From NCBI GenBank assembly GCA_902799765.1, contig CADCBZ010000009.1, positions 40,684 to 93,565 of the forward strand: a stretch of 52,882 nt of DNA. Reading direction: 5' to 3'. A program made the position numbers and the translations under genes. Source of the DNA: an uncultured Prevotellaceae bacterium. GTDB taxonomy: Bacteria; Bacteroidota; Bacteroidia; Bacteroidales; Bacteroidaceae. Positions 1 to 7,299 of this stretch are shown in pieces. Each line of letters starts with the position of its first letter. Within the stretch, counting starts at the first letter, position 1. The notes under the pieces were generated by a model. The model was not told where the DNA came from. It did not search any database and saw nothing but the letters and a program-made list of their open reading frames with translations.

Positions 1-474
1 TATCCCCGTGCGGTGATGACCAGCACCGTGGATACCGATGCACTCGCCACGATCATGCAACGTAACTGTACGGTGAAGAAGAGCGACATCCTGGCGGTGA
101 TCACCGAACTCATCGAGACGATGCAGGACCAGTTGCAGGACTCGAAGCGCGTGAAGCTGAACGGCTTCGGCACGTTCAAGATCGGCATCTGCAGCGAGGG
201 CGCCAACTCAGCAGCCGACTTCAGCGTGAGCAAGAACGTGAAGAACCTGCACGTGCTGTTCATGCCCGAGGTGAAGAGCGATGCCAGCGGTCAGCGTAAG
301 AAGACCTTCATCACCGGTTGCAGCGTACAGGAGGCACCGAAGAACGATGTGGACACTTCGAAGCCTAAGGACGACGAGGCTGGCAGCAACACCGGCAGCA
401 ACACTGGTGGTAGCACAGGTGGCAACACCGGAGGTAACGGCGGCGACGGTGGCGAAGACCTCGACAAGGATTAG
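1..474 (+). CDS. HU-like DNA-binding protein, 5' end cut off by window
   Basis: The reading frame is open from base 1 (YPRAVMTSTVDTDALAT), so the real start lies outside the window; the GTG at 13 and ATG at 16 are internal. The HU-like core (KSDILAVITELIETMQDQL, then VKLNGFGTFKIGI) resembles the beta-arm DNA-binding family of histone-like proteins in its long Bacteroidota form. A low-complexity tail rich in Gly, Asn and Thr, ending in acidic residues, covers roughly the last 40 residues. These proteins bind DNA non-specifically and are often encoded beside a smalltalk micro-gene, as here. The family call is firm; the cellular role is not known from sequence. Confidence 0.85.
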   Translation, partial: YPRAVMTSTVDTDALATIMQRNCTVKKSDILAVITELIETMQDQLQDSKRVKLNGFGTFKIGICSEGANSAADFSVSKNVKNLHVLFMPEVKSDASGQRKKTFITGCSVQEAPKNDVDTSKPKDDEAGSNTGSNTGGSTGGNTGGNGGDGGEDLDKD

Positions 475-511
475 TAGTTAGTAACGTTTAAGAAGAAAGG
501 AGGAAACTGTT

Positions 512-613
512 ATGTTGAAGAACTGGAAGGTGATCGCAAAGGTCGCCGTGGCGGTGCTCACAGCCTTGTTAGGTGCGTTGGGAAGTGCAACCGCCGCAGG
601 GGTTCGGATTTGA
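512..613 (+). CDS. Smalltalk-type micro-protein (33 aa)
   Basis: A 33-residue frame starts at ATG 512 behind a good purine-rich ribosome site (AAGGAGG, 497-503). It begins MLKNWKVIAKVAVAVLTALL and ends in GVRI. A basic/aromatic start followed by one hydrophobic, Gly/Ala-rich helix and its place just downstream of an HU-like gene match the Bacteroidota 'smalltalk' small proteins. Function is unknown; a single membrane helix is likely. The last residues (GVRI) and stop run directly into a REP-like palindrome at 619-646, so the native C-terminus may have been altered. Confidence 0.75.
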   Translation: MLKNWKVIAKVAVAVLTALLGALGSATAAGVRI

Positions 614-618
614 CCCCA

Positions 619-646
619 CACAGTAGGGACTGTCCCTTTTGTGAGA
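619..646. repeat. REP-like palindromic element, copy 1
   Basis: Imperfect palindrome with core GGGACTGTCCC and a right arm TTTTGTGAGA. The same core and flanks recur at 40502-40532 inside the GH2 gene. It sits 5 nt after the smalltalk stop codon. Short dispersed palindromes of this form resemble REP elements mobilised by Y1 (RAYT) transposases; no such transposase is in this window. Confidence 0.55.
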
Positions 647-664
647 CATGAATCCAATCCCAAA

Positions 665-698
665 CCCCTCCCCTCGATAGGGGAAGGGGATTTTTTTT
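665..698 (+). terminator. Intrinsic terminator of the HU/smalltalk transcript
   Basis: CCCCTCCCCT, a CGAT loop, then AGGGGAAGGGG form a strong GC stem with one bulged A, followed by a run of eight T. Confidence 0.85.
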
Positions 699-706
699 AT
701 CTAAAA

Positions 707-738
707 TTTGGTGGTTTGAAAAAGAAGTCGTACTTTTG
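707..738 (+). promoter_or_regulatory. Bacteroidota promoter for the ABC transporter operon
   Basis: TTTG (707-710), 20-nt spacer, TACTTTTG (731-738), immediately upstream of the ATG at 744. This fits the -33/-7 consensus of the Bacteroidota primary sigma factor and implies a very short leader. Confidence 0.75.
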
Positions 739-743
739 CAACT

Positions 744-2204
744 ATGAAACAACTGAGATTATATGCTTTAGCACTGACGGCCTTGCTGCTGGCAGGCTGT
801 GCCGACAGGGGAGGTAAGACGGTGAAGCTGAACAGCGAGGCGGATGTCAGCGGGATGACGGTGGCAGTGATGGCGGGTAGCATCTACGATTTCGAGATGT
901 CCAAACGCAGCGACATTACGGTAACACGCTTCAGCAGTGCCCCCGACGTGGTGGCTGCCATCACGACGGGTTACGCCGATGTGATGAAGGACGATGAGAT
1001 AAGCTTGTCGCCCGGCGACCTGCGCCGACAAAACCTGCGTATCGCATTTCGCTGTGCAGAGAGCTTCGATATCGCCTTCGCTTTCCGTAAGGACGATGCC
1101 GGAACGGTCGGCCTCTTCAATACCTTTCTCGAGGAGATACGTGCTGATGGTACCTACGACGCGATTTATCACCGCTGGTTCGATACGTTGGATCCCGATA
1201 CGGTCAATCTGCCAAGTATCGAGGCTGTGGCGGAGGGGCAGCCCCTGCGTGTCGTCACCCATTCGATGATGGCGCCCATGTGTTTCCGCAAGGGCCAGCT
1301 GTGGACGGGTTTCGAGATAGAACTGCTGAAGCGGTTTGCCGCCTACGCCAAACGTCCCATCACCATCAGTCTCCTTGATGCGGCCAGCGGGTCTGCAGCG
1401 CTCCAAAGCGGACTGGCTGACGTGTGGAGTGGCTCGATCTTCATCACCGAGGAACGTTCCAAGATGGTGCTGTTTACGAAGCCTTACTACCAATGTCACC
1501 CTGCCTACTTCGTCTATGATGGCGAAAGGGCCGGCTCTGGCGGATTCTGGCGGGAGATGGAGGAGAGCTTCCGTAAGAACTTCATCCAGGAAAAACGCTG
1601 GCACTTCCTGGTGGATGGTCTGAAGGAGACCATCATCATCGCCGTCCTCTCGCTTCTGCTTGGTACGCTGTTGGCTGCCGCCATCTGCTGGATGCGTATG
1701 AACCGCCGTCGCTGGCTGCGCTTGTTGGCCGCCACCTATATCGACATCATGCGCGGTGTGCCCCTGCTGGTCATCCTGATGCTGATGTTCTACGTGGTAC
1801 TGGCCCCCACAGGCCTGAATGCTACCGCCGTGGCTGTGATCAGCTTTGCCCTTGTGTTTGGTGCCTACGTCAGCGAGATATTCCGCACGGCCATCATGAG
1901 TGTCGGAAAGGGTCAGACCGAGGCGGGTGTGGCGTTAGGGTTCACGCCGTTGCAGACCTTCCTTTATATCGTGCTGCCGCAGGCCGCAAAAGCCGCGATG
2001 CCCGTGTATAAGGGCGAGGCCGTGTCGCTGTTCAAGAACACGTCGATCGTGGGCTATATCGCCATTCAGGACCTGACGAAGGCCAGCGACCTCATCCGCA
2101 GTCGTACGTTCGATGCCTTCTTCCCCCTGATCATCATCTCCATCATCTATTTCGTCCTGGCCTGGCTCTTAGGCAAGTTGCTTGACAGAATAGTGAAAAA
2201 TTGA
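744..2204 (+). CDS. Amino-acid ABC transporter: binding domain fused to permease
   Basis: Predicted lipoprotein (LLLAGC lipobox) that joins a type-II periplasmic binding domain to a His/Gln/Glu-type permease in one 486-residue chain. The binding domain looks circularly permuted. Residues of about 30-155 resemble the part that is normally second (GMTVAVMAGS through AFRKDD and DGTYDAIYHRWF). Residues of about 170-255 resemble the part that is normally first (LRVVTHSMMAP, GFEIELLKRF, FITEERSKMVLFTKPYY). The permease (from about 290) has several membrane helices and the EAA-type loop QTEAGVALGFTPLQTF. It probably imports polar amino acids with the ATPase encoded 20 nt downstream. Substrate cannot be read from sequence. 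Confidence 0.85.
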   Translation: MKQLRLYALALTALLLAGCADRGGKTVKLNSEADVSGMTVAVMAGSIYDFEMSKRSDITVTRFSSAPDVVAAITTGYADVMKDDEISLSPGDLRRQNLRIAFRCAESFDIAFAFRKDDAGTVGLFNTFLEEIRADGTYDAIYHRWFDTLDPDTVNLPSIEAVAEGQPLRVVTHSMMAPMCFRKGQLWTGFEIELLKRFAAYAKRPITISLLDAASGSAALQSGLADVWSGSIFITEERSKMVLFTKPYYQCHPAYFVYDGERAGSGGFWREMEESFRKNFIQEKRWHFLVDGLKETIIIAVLSLLLGTLLAAAICWMRMNRRRWLRLLAATYIDIMRGVPLLVILMLMFYVVLAPTGLNATAVAVISFALVFGAYVSEIFRTAIMSVGKGQTEAGVALGFTPLQTFLYIVLPQAAKAAMPVYKGEAVSLFKNTSIVGYIAIQDLTKASDLIRSRTFDAFFPLIIISIIYFVLAWLLGKLLDRIVKN

Positions 2205-2224
2205 AGGATTGAAAAATTGAAGTT

Positions 2225-3295
2225 ATGATTAGTATAAAACATCTCAGCAAGACGTTTAAGGCACCTGACGGCAATTCCCTTCAGGTACTGAAGGACGTGA
2301 ACTGCGACATCGAGAAAGGCAAGGTGATCAGCATCATCGGTCCTTCGGGCACAGGTAAGAGTACCTTCCTGCGTGCCTTGAACCTGCTCGACCCGCCGAC
2401 AGGCGGCGAAATTCTCTTCGATGGTGAGAATATCCTGTGCAAGGGTTATCCTGTCAACCGTCTGCGCCAGCGTATGGGGATGGTGTTCCAGAGTTTCAAC
2501 CTCTTCGACCATCTGACCATCCTGCAGAACGTCACCCTGGCACCCATCAAGCTGCTCGGCAAGTCGCGTGAGGAGGCCGAGGCCGAAGCCATCCAGCTGC
2601 TGCGCAAGGTGGGTATGGCTGAGAAGGCGGCGGTCTATCCCTCGTCGCTCAGTGGCGGCCAGAAACAGCGTGTGGCCATTGCCCGTGCCCTGGCGATGCA
2701 CCCGGAGGTGATCCTCTTCGACGAGCCTACCAGTGCCCTCGACCCGACGATGGTCGGCGAGGTGCTCAGCGTGATCCGTCAGTTGGCGAAGGAGGGTATG
2801 ACGATGCTCATCGTCACCCACGAGATGAAGTTTGCCCGCGACGTCTCGACGCGTATCTTCTTCATGTACGACGGCTATATCCACGAGGACGGTTCGCCCG
2901 AGCAGATCTTCGAGCATCCCGTTCACAGCGCCACCAAGGCCTTTGTGAACCGCATCAGGAAACTGGTCTTCGAGGTGGACTCCGAGGACTTCGACTTCCT
3001 TCAGATGCCCACCGCCATCAGTCAGTTCTGCATCAAATACAATATCGCAGAGAAAGCCGGGCTGGCCTCGAAGCTGATCCAGGAAGTGCTCTTCCAGCAC
3101 TTGCCTGCCGTACGACCCATGACCGTCCGCCTCACCCATACCGAACTCTCCGGTGTGACGGCCCTCGACTTCATGGTTGAGAAACGCAACGATACGCCGC
3201 TATCCGAAGCCGTTCGCGCCAGTCTCCGTCCGCAGGTCAGCGACATCATCGAAGAGCCGACGACGAGGGGCTTCCGCGTGAAGCTGATCTTGTAG
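2225..3295 (+). CDS. Amino-acid ABC transporter ATP-binding protein
   Basis: GlnQ-like ATPase that energises the permease encoded just upstream. It shows Walker [10 protein letters not shown], the Q-loop region [13 protein letters not shown], signature [15 protein letters not shown], Walker B VILFDEP and the switch His in VTHE. The family's core ends near residue 245; this protein continues for about 110 residues ([18 protein letters not shown] onward), a small alpha/beta extension resembling the C-terminal regulatory domains found on some importer ATPases. It may sense substrate, but that is inference. The start at 2225 follows a short direct repeat of TGAAAAATTGAAG. Confidence 0.88.
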   Translation: MISIKHLSKTFKAPDGNSLQVLKDVNCDIEKGKVISIIGPSGTGKSTFLRALNLLDPPTGGEILFDGENILCKGYPVNRLRQRMGMVFQSFNLFDHLTILQNVTLAPIKLLGKSREEAEAEAIQLLRKVGMAEKAAVYPSSLSGGQKQRVAIARALAMHPEVILFDEPTSALDPTMVGEVLSVIRQLAKEGMTMLIVTHEMKFARDVSTRIFFMYDGYIHEDGSPEQIFEHPVHSATKAFVNRIRKLVFEVDSEDFDFLQMPTAISQFCIKYNIAEKAGLASKLIQEVLFQHLPAVRPMTVRLTHTELSGVTALDFMVEKRNDTPLSEAVRASLRPQVSDIIEEPTTRGFRVKLIL

Positions 3296-3325
3296 AAGCA
3301 AAACTTGGAAAAACGATAAACGAAC

Positions 3326-4399
3326 ATGATTATGAGAAAGAATTTGTTATTAGTCTCTTTGACAGTGGTCATGCTATTGACCAGCTGTAGCAAGAATGAG
3401 TCAGATGCCCTGGTATCAAAAGTCTATTTCACGAATTGGAACCAGTGTGAGGCGCTGAACACCTTAAAGGCGTATGTGGAGGACGTGACCGACCCGAAGT
3501 CGGCCAACTTCATTAAGGAGGAAGACCGCATCGCCACCTTCGACATGGACGGCACCTTCCTCGCCGAGCTCTATCCGACCTATTTTGAGTATAACCTGCT
3601 CGAATACCGTGCCCTCGATGACCCGACCTATTGTGACAAGGCACCTGAGGATGTGCGCGAGGCGGCACTTGACATCAGGAATTTTGTGCGTAAGGGCATT
3701 TCCCTTCCTTCCCATTTCGACATGAAGCATGCCCATGCTGCCGCCAAGGCTTATGCAGGCATGACCCTGGCCGAGTTCGACAAGTATGTGAAGGCCTATG
3801 CCGCCCTGCCGGCTAATGGATTCATTGGCATGACCTATGGTGAGGGTATCTATAAACCCATGCTCGACGTATTCGAGTATCTGAAGGATAAGGGCTTCAC
3901 CTATTATGTCGTTTCCGGTTCCGACCGTTTTATCTGCAGGTCGTTGGTAGATCCCTACCATATCATTCAGCCAAACAGGGTGATCGGTATGGATGTGATG
4001 CTCAATTCGAGCGAACAAGGCGATGAGGACGGTGTGAACTACACCATGGGAAAGGAAGAGTATCTGGTTCGTACCGATTCGCTTCTGATCAAGAACCTGA
4101 AGACCAACAAGGTGCGTCAGATCTCCCAGGAGATCGGTAAGGTGCCTGTGTTGTCGTTCGGCAACAGCAGCGGCGACGCAGCCATGCATAACTACTGCCT
4201 CAGCAACAAGCAGTACCGCACTGCCGTCTTTATGCTGGTGGCTGATGATGATGCCCGCGACCATGCCAGTCTGGCTGAGGCAGCCAAGCGTGAGGCGAAA
4301 TGGCGCGAAGCCGGCTACACCGTCATCTCCATGAAAAACGACTTCAAGACCATTTACGGACCAGGCATCCAAAAGGTAGATTTCGTATTCCCGGAATAA
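3326..4399 (+). CDS. HAD-superfamily phosphatase lipoprotein
   Basis: Predicted lipoprotein (MRKNLLLVSLTVVMLLTSC) with a haloacid-dehalogenase fold, so probably a periplasmic phosphohydrolase. HAD motif I is FDMDGTF (D73 and D75 from the ATG at 3326), motif II is the Ser of YYVVSGSDRF, and motif IV is FGNSSGDAAM. A second in-frame ATG at 3332 gives a more typical signal peptide and may be the true start. It lies 30 nt after the ABC ATPase and before a strong terminator, so it probably ends that operon. The substrate is unknown; a link to phosphorylated nutrients imported by the transporter would be guesswork. Confidence 0.8.
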   Translation: MIMRKNLLLVSLTVVMLLTSCSKNESDALVSKVYFTNWNQCEALNTLKAYVEDVTDPKSANFIKEEDRIATFDMDGTFLAELYPTYFEYNLLEYRALDDPTYCDKAPEDVREAALDIRNFVRKGISLPSHFDMKHAHAAAKAYAGMTLAEFDKYVKAYAALPANGFIGMTYGEGIYKPMLDVFEYLKDKGFTYYVVSGSDRFICRSLVDPYHIIQPNRVIGMDVMLNSSEQGDEDGVNYTMGKEEYLVRTDSLLIKNLKTNKVRQISQEIGKVPVLSFGNSSGDAAMHNYCLSNKQYRTAVFMLVADDDARDHASLAEAAKREAKWREAGYTVISMKNDFKTIYGPGIQKVDFVFPE

Positions 4400-4400
4400 A

Positions 4401-4446
4401 AGAAATCGGGGGCTGATCATCATCAGCCCCCGATTTCTTTTTTATT
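4401..4446 (+). terminator. Intrinsic terminator after the HAD gene
   Basis: AGAAATCGGGGGCTGAT, a short loop, then ATCAGCCCCCGATTTCT form a 17-bp near-perfect stem followed by a T-rich tract. Being symmetric, it could also work on the other strand. Confidence 0.92.
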
Positions 4447-4551
4447 TTTAGTTACTTATTTTTTTCTGGTGCAAAGATACAACGCTTTTCAGGCTCATTC
4501 CAAACTTTTTGCTGAATTCCGTCTGAACTTGTTGCGCTCCCCATACAATGA

Positions 4552-4589
4552 TGCGACAAATGACGGGCAATGGTTGGAAATCTGTCGCA
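4552..4589. promoter_or_regulatory. Inverted TGCGACA/TGTCGCA pair upstream of kinase/RapZ gene
   Basis: TGCGACA at 4552-4558 and TGTCGCA at 4583-4589 form a perfect 7-bp inverted repeat with a 24-nt gap. The right half carries the extended pattern TCTGTCGC-N4-CAG, also found at the hcp and tssC promoters. It ends 58 nt before the TATCTTTG box at 4648, and unlike the other two sites it lacks the second direct half-site. Possible third site of the T6SS regulator. Confidence 0.5.
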
Positions 4590-4621
4590 AAACAGAAGAA
4601 AAATAAAAAAAAAACGCTTTC

Positions 4622-4655
4622 TTTGCTGTTTTTTCGGAGAAAATATCTATCTTTG
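4622..4655 (+). promoter_or_regulatory. Promoter of the kinase/RapZ-like fusion gene
   Basis: TTTG (4622-4625), 22-nt spacer, TATCTTTG (4648-4655). The spacer is slightly long, which could mean help from an activator. Confidence 0.6.
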
Positions 4656-4687
4656 TCACAGAATTATTAATTATGTATATATAATAT

Positions 4688-6253
4688 ATGCAGCAGCTGA
4701 CAGAACTCTATAAGCAATGGAAGGGGGCTGAGCCAGCCCATATCCATCAGTTGACAGGGGCGGGGAGCAACCGTTCCTACTACAGACTGACCGACCAGGA
4801 TGGGCAGACGGTGATCGGCGTGATCGGCACCAGCCGTGACGAAAACCATGCTTTCCTCTATCTGACAGAGCATTTCAACCGTCGTAAGTTGCCCGTGCCG
4901 CAGATACTGGCTGCCAGTGACGATCAGCTGCGCTACCTGCAGACCGACCTGGGTTCGGTGTCGCTCTTCGATGCCGTGCGCGGCGGTCGTGAGGCCGGTG
5001 GGCGTTACACGCTGAAGGAGCAGGAGCTGTTGCGGAGAACTATCCGTGAACTGCCGAACATCCAGATGCGCGGTGCCCGTGGACTCGATTTCTCCAACTG
5101 CTATCCCCAGGCAGAGTTTAATGTGGACAGTGTGCTCTTCGACCTCAATTATTTCAAATACTGTTTCCTGAAGGCCACGGAGATCGACTTCCATGAGCTG
5201 AAGCTGGAGGCCGACTTCCGCCTCTTTGCCAAGGACCTGACCACAGATCTTGACAACCCCGTGCCTGACGTGGAGAGTTTCCTCTACCGTGACTTCCAGG
5301 CGCGCAACGTGATGCTCGACCGCCAGGGCAATCCCTACTTCATCGACTATCAGGGCGGACGTAAAGGTCCTTATTACTACGACCTGGCATCTTTCCTCTG
5401 GCAGGCTTCTGCCAAATATCCACATAAGCTGAGACGTGAGCTCGTGTCGGAGTATTACAACTCTCTGAAGAACTATACTGAAGTGCCTCCTGTGCGCCAT
5501 TTCGCCAACCGGCTGGCGCTGTTCGTACTGTTCCGCACCCTTCAGGTGCTGGGCGCCTATGGCTTCCGCGGCTATTACGAGCAGAAGAAGCACTTTATCG
5601 AGTCGATACCCCCTGCCATCCAGAACCTGCGCGAACTGCTGAACAGCTCAACCGGTTTCCATTATCCCTATCTGATGGAGGTACTCCAGCAGCTGACCGA
5701 ACTGCCGCAGTATGCCCAGATAGAGACGATCGGCAGTCGTGCCGACGGTTATAAGATCACCGATTTGAATCCTTATAAGGCGCACCCGCAGGATGGTCCT
5801 GCCACCTTCTCGAAGTATGATGCCCAGGGCCCGTTGGTGGTGCGTGTGTTCAGTTTCTCCTTTACCAAGGGGATTCCTGAGGATGAGAGCGGCAACGGTG
5901 GCGGTTACGTGTTCGACTGTCGTAGCACGCACAACCCGGGTCGTTATGAGCCGTATAAGAAACTGACGGGCCTTGACGAGCCCGTGATCCGATTCCTGGA
6001 GGACGATGGTGAGATCCTGACATTCCTCGACTCGGTGTATAAGTTGGCCGATGCCCATGTGCGTCGTTACATCCAGCGTGGCTTCACCTCGCTGATGTTC
6101 TGTTTCGGCTGTACGGGCGGTCAGCATCGCAGTGTGTATTCTGCCCAGCATTTGGCGGAGCATATCCACGAGAAATTCGGCATAGAGGTACGTATCTGTC
6201 ACCGTGAGCAACATATCACGCAGACCTTGGAGGCACGACAACAGGAAGCCTGA
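4688..6253 (+). CDS. Aminoglycoside-phosphotransferase-like sugar kinase fused to RapZ C-domain
   Basis: Two-domain cytosolic protein of 521 residues. Residues 1 to about 340 are an APH-type small-molecule kinase: catalytic loop YRDFQARNVM and metal-binding FIDYQGG with YDLASFLWQ. The His that usually precedes the catalytic-loop Asp is Tyr. Residues of about 380-520 resemble the C-terminal domain of RapZ, including CFGCTGGQHRSVY and a final ICHRE. In Gram-negative bacteria AmgK (this kinase fold) makes MurNAc/GlcNAc-1-phosphate, which MurU converts to UDP-sugar; a MurU-like gene occurs here at 16809. RapZ senses amino-sugar metabolites in enterobacteria. A peptidoglycan-recycling role is therefore plausible but inferred. 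Confidence 0.8.
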   Translation: MQQLTELYKQWKGAEPAHIHQLTGAGSNRSYYRLTDQDGQTVIGVIGTSRDENHAFLYLTEHFNRRKLPVPQILAASDDQLRYLQTDLGSVSLFDAVRGGREAGGRYTLKEQELLRRTIRELPNIQMRGARGLDFSNCYPQAEFNVDSVLFDLNYFKYCFLKATEIDFHELKLEADFRLFAKDLTTDLDNPVPDVESFLYRDFQARNVMLDRQGNPYFIDYQGGRKGPYYYDLASFLWQASAKYPHKLRRELVSEYYNSLKNYTEVPPVRHFANRLALFVLFRTLQVLGAYGFRGYYEQKKHFIESIPPAIQNLRELLNSSTGFHYPYLMEVLQQLTELPQYAQIETIGSRADGYKITDLNPYKAHPQDGPATFSKYDAQGPLVVRVFSFSFTKGIPEDESGNGGGYVFDCRSTHNPGRYEPYKKLTGLDEPVIRFLEDDGEILTFLDSVYKLADAHVRRYIQRGFTSLMFCFGCTGGQHRSVYSAQHLAEHIHEKFGIEVRICHREQHITQTLEARQQEA

Positions 6254-6265
6254 CTGTGTGCAGTC

Positions 6266-6291
6266 TGTCGCATATCAGCGCCTTTGTCGCA
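6266..6291 (+). promoter_or_regulatory. TGTCGCA direct repeat, candidate operator of the hcp/vgrG operon
   Basis: TGTCGCA at 6266-6272 and 6285-6291, start-to-start spacing 19 nt. The second copy ends 52 nt before the TATCTTTG box. Half-site spacing and promoter distance are identical to those at the tssC promoter (24831-24856), and CAG falls 10 nt into the first half-site in both. Two half-sites about two helical turns apart suit an AraC-family activator. Confidence 0.72.
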
Positions 6292-6319
6292 ACAAGTTGG
6301 AGAAATAATGGGGAAAAAG

Positions 6320-6351
6320 CTTGCAGACAACCCCGTCAGAACGTATCTTTG
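6320..6351 (+). promoter_or_regulatory. Promoter of T6SS segment I
   Basis: CTTG (6320-6323, one mismatch to TTTG), 20-nt spacer, TATCTTTG (6344-6351), 27 nt before the hcp ATG at 6379. Confidence 0.7.
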
Positions 6352-6378
6352 CACTAAAAACTTAAAAAAGATAAGAAT

Positions 6379-6792
6379 ATGGCATTAATAGCAGCATTAG
6401 AATTTGGCGATAACAATATCGGGCGCTACTCCAAAAGCTATTTGGTTTCAGACTGCCGTTTTGTTTTTACACGGCCTTACAACTCCTACCGTCCAGAAGG
6501 GATGGCACGTTGTGAGCGACTGGAATTGGATGTTGTGGCTCCAGGTAAGAACGATCTGAACCTGTTTGAGTGGTACGACAGCCAAGGAGTGCAGAGTGGG
6601 CGGATCGTCATCAGTCTTGCCGCAGAAGCAAAGCTGGATGAGAAAGACGCCCAGATCATTTATTTCGAGGATGCCAAGTGCTTCTCGCTCTCAGAGAATT
6701 ATGATATCAACTCCTCACGGCGGAGGAACCTGACCCTCGCCATTGAGGCGGAGACGATCACTGTGGATGATGTAATATTTCAGCATTTATAA
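6379..6792 (+). CDS. tssD: T6SS tube protein TssD (Hcp)
   Basis: 137-residue Hcp-type protein of the Bacteroidota T6SS. Hcp hexamers stack into the inner tube that is propelled out of the cell; some Hcp variants carry effectors. The fold pattern is beta-rich throughout, with VFTRPYNSYRPEGMARCERL, a central FEWYDSQGVQSGRIVI and a C-terminal NLTLAIEAETITVDDV. It is first in the segment I operon, 12 nt before a second Hcp-like gene and upstream of vgrG. It differs clearly from the Hcp pair at 26363 and 26811, so it may be a specialised or capping Hcp for the VgrG encoded here (inference). Confidence 0.82.
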   Translation: MALIAALEFGDNNIGRYSKSYLVSDCRFVFTRPYNSYRPEGMARCERLELDVVAPGKNDLNLFEWYDSQGVQSGRIVISLAAEAKLDEKDAQIIYFEDAKCFSLSENYDINSSRRRNLTLAIEAETITVDDVIFQHL

Positions 6793-6804
6793 TATAAAAA
6801 GATT

Positions 6805-7287
6805 ATGGCAACACTTTCCAATGAATTGAGAGCGGTGATCGTTCAGGATAACTTCCTGGATAACCCCAAGAATGTGCTGAAGGAGAAATGCCTGGTCTTG
6901 CAGAATTTCTCATATGAGTGTGAACGCATGCGTAATAACTCCAGCGATGTGTATGGCGCTTCGAAGCCTGTCATCCTGAAGTTCACGATCCGCGTGAATT
7001 CACCGTCGCATGCCAAGGAGCTTTACCAGCGACTGGCGCTGAACGGACATAACGACTTCTCCATCCTGTTCAATGTGACTTTTGATGCCAATCAGCGTCT
7101 GTTCGACTATGAGGACGGCATGGTGGTGAACGGTTATGTGGTCAGTGTGGAGGAGAAGTATAACAGTCTTCGCGACGAGAGTGGTCTTGACAAGCAGATG
7201 ATACTCGACGTGGAGGTGCTCGTACGCTCTACCATTTATATGGGTAGGGAAGAGCAGAATAATTTAAAAAGTGTATTCATCCATTAA
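6805..7287 (+). CDS. Hcp-like T6SS protein between hcp and vgrG
   Basis: 160-residue beta-rich protein (CLVLQNFSYECERMRNN, SKPVILKFTIRVNSPSHAKEL, MVVNGYVVSVEEKYNSL). It resembles the TssD superfamily, but is longer and more divergent than the other three copies. Placed 12 nt after hcp and 12 nt before vgrG, it is well positioned to be an adaptor between tube and spike or a second Hcp paralogue. I see no catalytic motif. Assignment rests on general Hcp-like pattern and position. Confidence 0.6.
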   Translation: MATLSNELRAVIVQDNFLDNPKNVLKEKCLVLQNFSYECERMRNNSSDVYGASKPVILKFTIRVNSPSHAKELYQRLALNGHNDFSILFNVTFDANQRLFDYEDGMVVNGYVVSVEEKYNSLRDESGLDKQMILDVEVLVRSTIYMGREEQNNLKSVFIH

Positions 7288-7299
7288 ATAAAAAAGACT

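Noticed and set aside
768-1604. Long open frame on the minus strand opposite the ABC transporter gene
   Set aside because: A shadow of the plus-strand gene; no start region or domain features. The same applies to the other long opposite-strand frames, for example opposite tssH-like, guaA and SH3b genes.
4600-4616. A-rich run as a minus-strand terminator
   Set aside because: No stem precedes it on either strand.
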